A DNA stretch of 64,000 nt from Hibiscus mutabilis. Lineage: Eukaryota; Streptophyta; Magnoliopsida; Malvales; Malvaceae. Numbering within the stretch: the first letter of the stretch is position 1; every line of letters starts with the position of its first letter. Of this stretch, positions 60,068 through 64,000 are shown piece after piece. Where the stretch lies: NCBI GenBank assembly GCA_019671005.1, contig CM033718.1, positions 310,001 to 374,000 on the forward strand, read 5' to 3'. Made by a program: the position numbers and the translations under genes. The notes below the pieces were generated by a model. The model saw only the letters and a program-made list of their open reading frames with translations. It did no database searches and had not been told where the DNA came from.

Positions 60068-62014
60068 TACATATACATCGAACACGAATTTCGAAATAAC
60101 GTTAGTGCAGCAGGATGGTGAATGTTGTGCAGTGCATAATCGATTTATGTGGCTGATAAGTGATTGGGATTGCAGCTCAATAATGGTCGGTTTGGGTGGG
60201 TTTTGGATAAGAAAATTGGAGCCTACTTTGAATGGGTGGAAAGAAATATGTGGATCTAATTAAGCCATTTCTTTCCTCATTGGTTGAATTTTTGTTCCCT
60301 TGATTTGGTATTATATGGTTTATGAAAGGTGTTTAATCAAGTAGTTCCATCAAACATTGCTTACCTCCTTGGTACCATGCATTTCTTGCACAATAGATAG
60401 GATCAAAAGTTTTCCATGTCATTTACACCTAGGCTCTCTCATTCTTAATCAGTCTCGATAAAATAATCGAAGTTCATAATTCTATTAGTTGAAGGTATTA
60501 TTCACAACGAAGTGATTTATATTTTTGAAGTGAAAATTATCCTGATGGTTTTGAAAGAAAAGACAATGAAGCAAAGATAATCATGTTGTATATAATCACA
60601 ATTCAATGTTTGACAGGTCAGTGTGAGATCATTTCTCCTTAAATAAAGTGCGCAGACTGTATTTTTCAAATACTAAATGAATATAAGTTTCTATAAACAA
60701 CATCTTTGTTGATGAAAGATTGTCGGGTACAATAGAATAAATATCGAGGAAAGTTTATGGTTATGGTTTAGAGTTTAATTTTTATGGTTTAAAGTTTAGG
60801 ATTTAGAAATTAAGGTTAGAGTTTATGATTTAGTTTTTTAGTGATGGGGCACGAATAGAGACAAATAATTTTTGTTCGAGTCACATTCCCTTGTTAAGTA
60901 AACAATATTTGCACCAATAAGTAGATTTGCCATAGATGATAGAAGGGTAATTAGCTGTTAATTTGTCGATGGTGAAGAATAAACATTCGAATATGATTGA
61001 GAAAATGAGGTGACAAAAGTGTCATTTTCGAAATGGGAATAATAAATTCCGAATGAATCTAAGGTACCCCATGAGATGGATTGTTTGGTGTTTATATTCA
61101 GGTGAGGAGCAGAGAGCATAGCCATTGGCTACCCAATCACTTCTCACTCTCACCACCATTACATATTTTTTGTGGACCAAATTACATCTTTCTCTCACCA
61201 ACAAATAATAATTCAGTTGAAATAAAATTTTAATACACATGTTGTACAGAGATCCTTTTTGTTTAAATGTTTAGTTTGTAAAGCTTGAAATTTAGAGTTT
61301 AAGATTAAAATTTAGTGTTTATAGTTTAAGATTAAAATTTAAAGTTAAATATGTAGAATTTAGTTTTTAAAAAGTAAACACGCATGCTTTTTTACACGTG
61401 CACCAAAAAAATTATTCTAAAACGTGTATGCCAGAATGACATTAATAAATGACTAGTTTTTTGATACACATATTGTGTAATATTTTTACACAAACTTACA
61501 TACTTAGTCTTTAAAAACTAAAATCTAAATCTCTAACCTTAACCCTAAATCCTACAAACTAAACTCTTAAACTCTTAGCTAAATCTATAACCCGTTAGAC
61601 AGAAACAATTGTGTTATCTTTAGAGTATACAATATGTGTTGAATAATTTTCAAACTCGAATAAATCTCAACTTTTACTAATTATCTCTGATATAATTTCT
61701 AGATTTTTTCTTCTGTAATGAACTTTTTTTTTGGGTTGAAATTGAACACAAACAAACACAACAATGTCACTTTCCAACATCTCAGCCTCAGGCGAAGTTG
61801 GAAATTAGAAAGAATGATGGATTTCTATTGGTGGATACTAGTCATTGATCTCTCTCCATTAAAACCCACACATTTTTTGAGTTCAAAGGGATCAGCTTTC
61901 GTTGGTATATATAACACAATCTTGTTTCGTTCGAGTGAGGGAATATTGACCACCTTCTAATACTTTCTGTACACGAAACATTATTGAATCGAGCCGTAAA
62001 GAGTTTAATATTTT
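60068..62014. other. AT-rich gene-free region with further CTAAA-type arrays
   Basis: TTTAGG-type words at 60,760-60,840, and CTAAA-type words at 61,255-61,380 and 61,500-61,600. The last two are flanked by 'gatacacatattgtgtaa' or 'taatacacatgttgtac', recognisable ends of the 9,607 MITE family. A 72-residue ORF at 60,045 matches nothing I know. Confidence 0.5.
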
Positions 62015-62407
62015 AAGGGTTTAATGTCGAAATAAATACTTAAACTATATAATTTTTCTTTTTTAAGTGTTTAAATTTTTTTTGTTCTTTTTAAGTGTCT
62101 AATCTATTTCGTTTTTTTCTTTTTATGTGCGTAATTTTTTTTATCCCTTTTAGGTGCTCATATTATATTTTTTTACTCCTTTTAAAGTCAATTTGAGACA
62201 CACACTTTGACAAAAAAATGATAGTTTGAACACATACTTTAACAAAAAACTGATAGTTTTGGCACCTAAAAAGAGCAAAAAAAAAAGTTTAGACATCTAA
62301 AAAGGAAAAAATTAAGATAGTTTAGGCACCTAAAAGGGACAAAAAAAATTTAGGTACCTAATAGAAAAAATAAGATAATTTAAGTACTTATTTTAATATT
62401 AAGCCTT
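62015..62407. mobile_element. Fold-back MITE related to 53.6 kb
   Basis: 393 bp. The left end AAGGGTTTAATGTCGAAATA and the right end (reverse complement AAAGGCTTAATATTAAAATA) are inverted for about 34 bp, and inside, 'ttttaggtgctc'-type and 'gcacctaaaagg'-type words pair along most of the length around the centre 'ttttaaagtcaatttgag'. Confidence 0.6.
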
Positions 62408-62587
62408 TCTTAAGTGATGTTTTAGATTTAAATTTTATGAATTATTTTTATATCTTTTAAAATCAAATTTGACTCGATTTCAAATATTATCAAAACCGTT
62501 AGGTTTACCCAACACATTAACAAAAGCCCTTACTCCATTTGCCTAGTGTTTTCAACACTCAGAATTTCAAGTAGCCACTGTCACAAC

Positions 62588-63105
62588 TAGAGATGATAAC
62601 GAGCCATCCGAGCCTGATTATTAGGCTCTGTTCGGGCTCGGCTCGAAATGAACAATTTTGTTATAATTTTTTTATATAAAAGATTCATTAAAAGCTCCTA
62701 TCGTAACTAACACTGAAACAAAATTTAATGACCGGAAAGGGAAAAAAAGTGCCAAAAATTAGATTAATTCAAATAACCAATACATATTCTTACAATACAA
62801 ACACATAATTAAAGAAAATACAAAATCAAATAACAACCAAGTAAGGAAAATGCCCAATTTATTTTAGTTAATTTGTTTTTAATGGATTTTTTTCTAATTT
62901 ATTTTATTACTTTTCTTTTGCTAAACATATTACTTTTAGTGCATATGTAGCATATATACAATTATTCCGAGCCTGCTCACGAGCTCAAGCTCGACCCAGT
63001 TTCTTAAAGTCTCGAACCGAACCCGAACCCGAGTCAAGTTCACTTGAGCCGAACTTTGATCGAGCCGAGTAACTCACATGCCGATTAGGCTCATTATCAC
63101 CCCTA
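62588..63105. mobile_element. hAT-type MITE with exact 8-bp duplication
   Basis: 518 bp. TIRs TAGAGATGATAACGAGCC and (reverse complement of the right end) TAGGGGTGATAATGAGCC match at 15 of 18. The 8-bp repeat GTCACAAC flanks it exactly (62580-62587 and 63106-63113). Sub-terminal 'gggctcggctcg' and 'cgagctcaagctcg' words are inverted too. No ORF. Confidence 0.8.
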
Positions 63106-63212
63106 GTCACAACCAATTGAAACAAGGTCCCCCCACGCCCCCAAATCCCCCCTCTTCTTTTTCCATATTAGCATTTGCTTGTGGTTCTCCATTGCGGAAA
63201 CGTTTCCATTTC

Positions 63213-63243
<31 letters not shown>
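63213..63243. repeat. (AAT)n microsatellite
   Basis: About ten AAT units. Confidence 0.95.
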
Positions 63244-63429
63244 GAAAAAGAAGAGAAAAACCCTCACTGCCCTTTCATTTGCATGATTACCCACGGTGGA
63301 TAAGTTTGGTGTCAAAATATGGTAAGCAGACAATATAATATAATCATGGAAAACTGGAAAAATGTAATACTTATCATTTATGATAAGAACAGAAACAGAG
63401 TTACTATCATAAAACAAATATTCTCAAAA

Positions 63430-63515
63430 ACAATAACAATAACAAAAACAAAAACAAAAACAAAAAAATCGGGTTCTCAAAACATAAAATAATAATAATA
63501 ATAATAATAATAATA
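63430..63515. repeat. (ACAAAA)n-type and (AAT)n microsatellites
   Basis: 'aacaaaaacaaaaacaaaaa' at about 63,440-63,466 and (AAT)n at about 63,489-63,515. Confidence 0.85.
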
Positions 63516-64000
63516 GATTATATTCAAGTATTCATCTGCACAATACATAACATATTAGAATATTTTAATCTATTCCCCCTTGATTATATGAGTTGGATTA
63601 CACAGAGAGTGAAGCATTTTCTTTTACAAATATCTGATTGAACCTTGAATAGATATTTTCCACTACCATTTGATAATGGAAAAGTGGATATATAGATATT
63701 TTCACATGTCAATTCCTCCATATGAACAAAATTTGCAAAAATATATGTTCCAACAAGCCAGGCCTAAGAACTAATGGGAAGACCAAGCTTAATGGGTTTA
63801 GGCTACGGGCTATGGCCTATGGTTTTGAGATCCCAGATTCGAGTTTAAATGTGTAAATTCTCGATTCAGATTTATATATCGTTTTAAATCCGTGTAATGT
63901 ATGAAACTATATCTTATCAAAATTTATTCTAATCTATTCTAGATATATCTAAAAAAATTTAGGTACGTAAACGAACACAAAGGGGAAATGTTCATGTTCG

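Overview
The window looks like nuclear DNA of a dicot plant. It has long AT-rich intergenic stretches, genes split by GT-AG introns, plant-only gene families (chloroplast beta-amylase, CBL calcium sensor, RLCK-VII kinase, DAD1-like lipase), LTR retrotransposons primed by initiator tRNA-Met, and many small TIR elements. The gene and repeat style suggests Malvaceae (cotton-like), but that is an inference from memory, not a search result. All exon coordinates were worked out by eye from reading frame, splice signals and known family proteins.

Layout. 2.0-3.7 kb: a PTPMT1/DSP8-type phosphatase (6 exons, intact). 6.5-8.5 kb: a PHD finger + Myb/SANT-like protein whose frame does not close cleanly. 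8.5-16.4 kb: gene-free, with MITEs and microsatellites. 16.4-17.9 kb: an intronless chloroplast phospholipase A1 with one frameshift. 18.7-22.1 kb: a non-autonomous LTR element inside an older degraded sequence. 22.9-24.9 kb (minus): an intact RABD2/Rab1 GTPase. 25-30.8 kb: gene-free, with MITEs, duplicated segments and tRNA-Gln relics. 30.8-36.6 kb: a CDC7-type kinase (15 exons) with E2F-like sites in its promoter and three single-base slips. 36.8-40.3 kb: a second LTR element carrying only gag and protease. 40.8-42.1 kb: a Bax inhibitor-1 pseudogene. 43.1-44.2 kb (minus): a LINE 3' end. 45.7-47.9 kb: an intact CBL1/CBL9 calcium sensor. 49.7-52.2 kb: a casein kinase 2 beta pseudogene. 54.2-55.7 kb: a PBL19/20-like receptor-like cytoplasmic kinase. 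56.0-58.0 kb (minus): beta-amylase BAM3. 58.1-64 kb: gene-free, rich in TIR elements.

From about 22.9 to 55.7 kb the order Rab1 - Bax inhibitor - CBL - CK2 beta - PBL kinase matches, as I remember it, the Arabidopsis blocks at At5g47070-At5g47200 and At4g17530-At4g17660. The Bax-inhibitor and CK2-beta copies are dead, which fits loss of duplicate genes after polyploidy.

The genes do not form a pathway; they are independent cellular genes in a conserved plant block. The strongest unexplained observations are: (1) a family of small Mutator-type elements with 9-bp target duplications that carry degenerate telomere-like (CCCTAAA) arrays; (2) single-base indels, mostly in short homopolymers, in five otherwise well-conserved genes, which points to base-calling errors as much as to gene death; (3) a gag-protease-only LTR element with two almost identical LTRs. 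I found no clear new multi-gene system, no CRISPR array and no intact tRNA or rRNA gene.
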